Positions 5,405 through 7,081 of a DNA stretch of 7,081 nucleotides are shown piece after piece. The number at the start of each line of letters is the position of its first letter. The first letter of the stretch is position 1. The DNA comes from Alphaproteobacteria bacterium (GTDB lineage Bacteria; Pseudomonadota; Alphaproteobacteria; Kiloniellales; J153), in the NCBI GenBank assembly GCA_003693905.1, contig RFLL01000105.1, positions 1-7,081 of the forward strand, given 5' to 3'. The notes below the pieces were generated by a model. That model was not told the DNA's origin. It did not search any database and saw nothing but the letters and a program-made list of their open reading frames with translations. The position numbers and the translations under genes were made by a program.

Positions 5405-7081
5405 GGTCCACCCGTTTTTTCCTGTTGTGCATCCATCGTTTCAGTGGTGCCCGGGTTCGAGATCTGCAACCAGCTCTCGACGGCCCGGATCAAGCTGCCA
5501 AAACCGTATCCACCGCAGGCTCCCAGGCTTTCCAGGCCACCATTGAGACGGCAGTGGTCGTCGGCGTTGAGTTCGCGCGCCGTCACCACCAGCACCGGCA
5601 GATCGCGCCATCCCTCCCGCGCGCGCATGGTGTCCAGAACGCCGAAACCGTCGAGTTCAGGCATGTGCAGATCGAGCAGAACCAGACGCGGCGTCGTTTC
5701 CGCCAGACGCAGCAGCGCCTCGGTGCCGTCCTCGGCTTCGGTCATGCACCAGCCGTCCTCTTCCAGGGTCCGGCGCATGAACAGGCGTGCGGCCTGATCG
5801 TCTTCCACAAGCAGGATCTCGCGGCCCCGGGTTCCGGCACCGATCGCCAGCCGCGGCACCGCCCGGCGCAGCCGCTGACGATCGACCGGCTTGCTCAGAA
5901 CCGGCACGCTGGCACGGAAGCGCAGCGCATTGGCATCGTCAGCCGCCGCATCGCGGCCGATCAGCAGGACCGGCACTTCCGACAAGTGCGGAGCGGCCCG
6001 CAGCGCCGACAGCAGCGACCACGGCCCCTCCGGCGCCACCGTGACGTCGAGCAGGATCAGATCCGGCGACCAGTCGCGCGCCGCCCTCAGGCCTTCACAG
6101 GGCCCGCTCGCCGTGGCCAGATCGAGCCCGAGCCCGCGCAAGGGAACCATCAACCCGGTAACGGAGTGGTCCCCCTCGATGGCCAGCAGGCGCCCCCCGC
6201 GTGGTGCCGGTTGTGCGCCGGTATCCGCACTCTCCACCCGGACGGCGGCGGACGTTTTGGCCCGTGTCGGCAGAAAAAGGGTGAACGTCGATCCCTTGCC
6301 GAGCTCGCTTTCGACCGAGCTGTCGCCCCCCATCATGCGCGCCAGGCGACGGCTGATGGCCAGTCCCAGTCCGGTTCCCTGGGCCTTGGTGGCACGCGCG
6401 GAATCGGCCTGGCTGAATTCCTGGAACAGGCGCGCGGCCTGTTCCGGCGCCATTCCGACCCCGGTATCGGCGACTGCGATGATCAGCGTATCGCCGCTGT
6501 CGAGCGGGGCACGTGCCACCGTCACATGGATGCGCCCGTCTTTCGTGAATTTGCAGGCATTGCTCAACAGGTTGAGCAGAATCTGGCGCAACCGCAAAGG
6601 ATCGGCGTGAACACTACCGATATCGTCGGGACATTCCTTGTCCAGTGTGTTGCCGTTCTTTTCCGCCAGCGGGCGCGTGGTGCTGATGACATCTTCGAGC
6701 AGTTCGCGCACATCGACCTTTTCCGGCCACAGGGTCATCTTGCCGGCTTCGATCTTGGAGATGTCGAGGATGTCGTTGATGAGCATCAGAAGATGCTCGC
6801 CGGCCCGGTGCACCCGTTGCAGCGGATCGAGGAAATCGTCGAGTTGCGCCGCTTGGGCATCCTCGATCATGATTTCGGTGATGCCGATGATGGCGTTGAG
6901 CGGCGTGCGCAGCTCATGGCTCATGTTGGCGAGAAAATGCGACTTGGTCTCGCTCGCCTCCTCCGCCGCCGCCCGGGCCTGCGATTCGCGCTCCGACAAC
7001 AGCAGCAGAGCTTCACGCTGCTGGCGCAGCCGGTCTTCGTCGCGGGCGATTTCCAGCAGCAGGTCCAGGGTGCTTTTAGGC
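5401..7081 (-). CDS. Hybrid histidine kinase (HisKA-HATPase_c-REC-REC), N-terminus outside the window
   Basis: Sensor kinase that autophosphorylates on His and passes phosphate to Asp in receivers. The frame is open to the right edge, so the sensory part and start are not seen. Numbering here counts from the TTG codon at 6999-6997. A heptad-like coiled coil rich in Leu/Glu/Arg enters from the edge. HisKA has phospho-acceptor H28 in SHELRTP. HATPase_c has N147 in LLSNACKFT, G1 box DTGVGM (178-183) and G2 box GTGLGLAI (208-215). REC1 (about 270-383) has D318 and K370, but EGD (275-277) at the acidic pocket and G348 where Thr/Ser is normal. REC2 (about 394-511) has E399-D401, D443 and T473, but C495 where the lysine is expected. 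The last 20 residues are polar. It overlaps the next receiver gene by four bases. No transmembrane segment is visible in this part. Confidence 0.95.
   Translation of the reverse strand, partial: PKSTLDLLLEIARDEDRLRQQREALLLLSERESQARAAAEEASETKSHFLANMSHELRTPLNAIIGITEIMIEDAQAAQLDDFLDPLQRVHRAGEHLLMLINDILDISKIEAGKMTLWPEKVDVRELLEDVISTTRPLAEKNGNTLDKECPDDIGSVHADPLRLRQILLNLLSNACKFTKDGRIHVTVARAPLDSGDTLIIAVADTGVGMAPEQAARLFQEFSQADSARATKAQGTGLGLAISRRLARMMGGDSSVESELGKGSTFTLFLPTRAKTSAAVRVESADTGAQPAPRGGRLLAIEGDHSVTGLMVPLRGLGLDLATASGPCEGLRAARDWSPDLILLDVTVAPEGPWSLLSALRAAPHLSEVPVLLIGRDAAADDANALRFRASVPVLSKPVDRQRLRRAVPRLAIGAGTRGREILLVEDDQAARLFMRRTLEEDGWCMTEAEDGTEALLRLAETTPRLVLLDLHMPELDGFGVLDTMRAREGWRDLPVLVVTARELNADDHCRLNGGLESLGACGGYGFGSLIRAVESWLQISNPGTTETMDAQQEKTGGP

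Noticed and set aside
4139..5797. Very long open frame on the + strand (552 codons) across the receiver genes
   Set aside because: Runs antisense through the exporter start, two receivers and the kinase end; no recognisable domains and unnatural composition.
1..7081. CRISPR array, tRNA, rRNA, insertion sequence, integrase or toxin-antitoxin pair
   Set aside because: Looked for on both strands; no regularly spaced repeats, cloverleaf-like sequence, transposase motif or small paired genes were found.

Overview
The window is GC-rich DNA (roughly two-thirds G+C by eye) from a proteobacterium, most likely an alphaproteobacterium of the Rhodospirillales type. That placement is an inference from the Tad pilus protein, the hybrid histidine kinase style and the codon use; no rRNA or other marker is present. 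No mobile-element gene, CRISPR array, tRNA or rRNA was found.

Layout, left to right. (1) 1-687, + strand: the 3' two-thirds of tadC, an inner-membrane platform protein of the Tad/Flp pilus machine; the rest of that locus lies to the left. (2) 688-1476: a 789-base gap without a convincing gene. It holds GC-rich hairpins, a sharply AT-rich island (about 1055-1200) bordered by a near-identical 13-14 base direct repeat and ending in a perfect 12-base palindrome, and a good sigma70-like promoter next to the following gene. (3) 1477-3294, + strand: a GntR/FCD-family regulator and an aldo/keto reductase 63 bases apart, probably one transcription unit, with operator-like palindromes at the promoter and in the gap. 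(4) 4287-3358, - strand: a ten-helix EamA/DMT exporter, convergent with the reductase. (5) 7081-4553, - strand: a signalling cluster of a hybrid histidine kinase (HisKA, HATPase_c, REC, REC; N-terminus beyond the right edge) and two single-domain receiver proteins. The kinase and the first receiver overlap by four bases (ATGA).

How they work together. The kinase and receivers form a phosphotransfer module with four receiver domains. Read against the canonical receiver residues, only the stand-alone receiver at 5009-5404 is complete. Kinase REC1 has Gly where Thr/Ser is expected, kinase REC2 has Cys where the invariant Lys is expected, and the last stand-alone receiver has Val in place of that Lys. 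The cluster contains no DNA-binding or enzymatic output domain, so its output is presumably protein-protein or encoded elsewhere. This is the most interesting feature of the window, although each family is known. The GntR-reductase pair looks like a small substrate-responsive metabolic unit of unknown substrate; the exporter may or may not be related to it.
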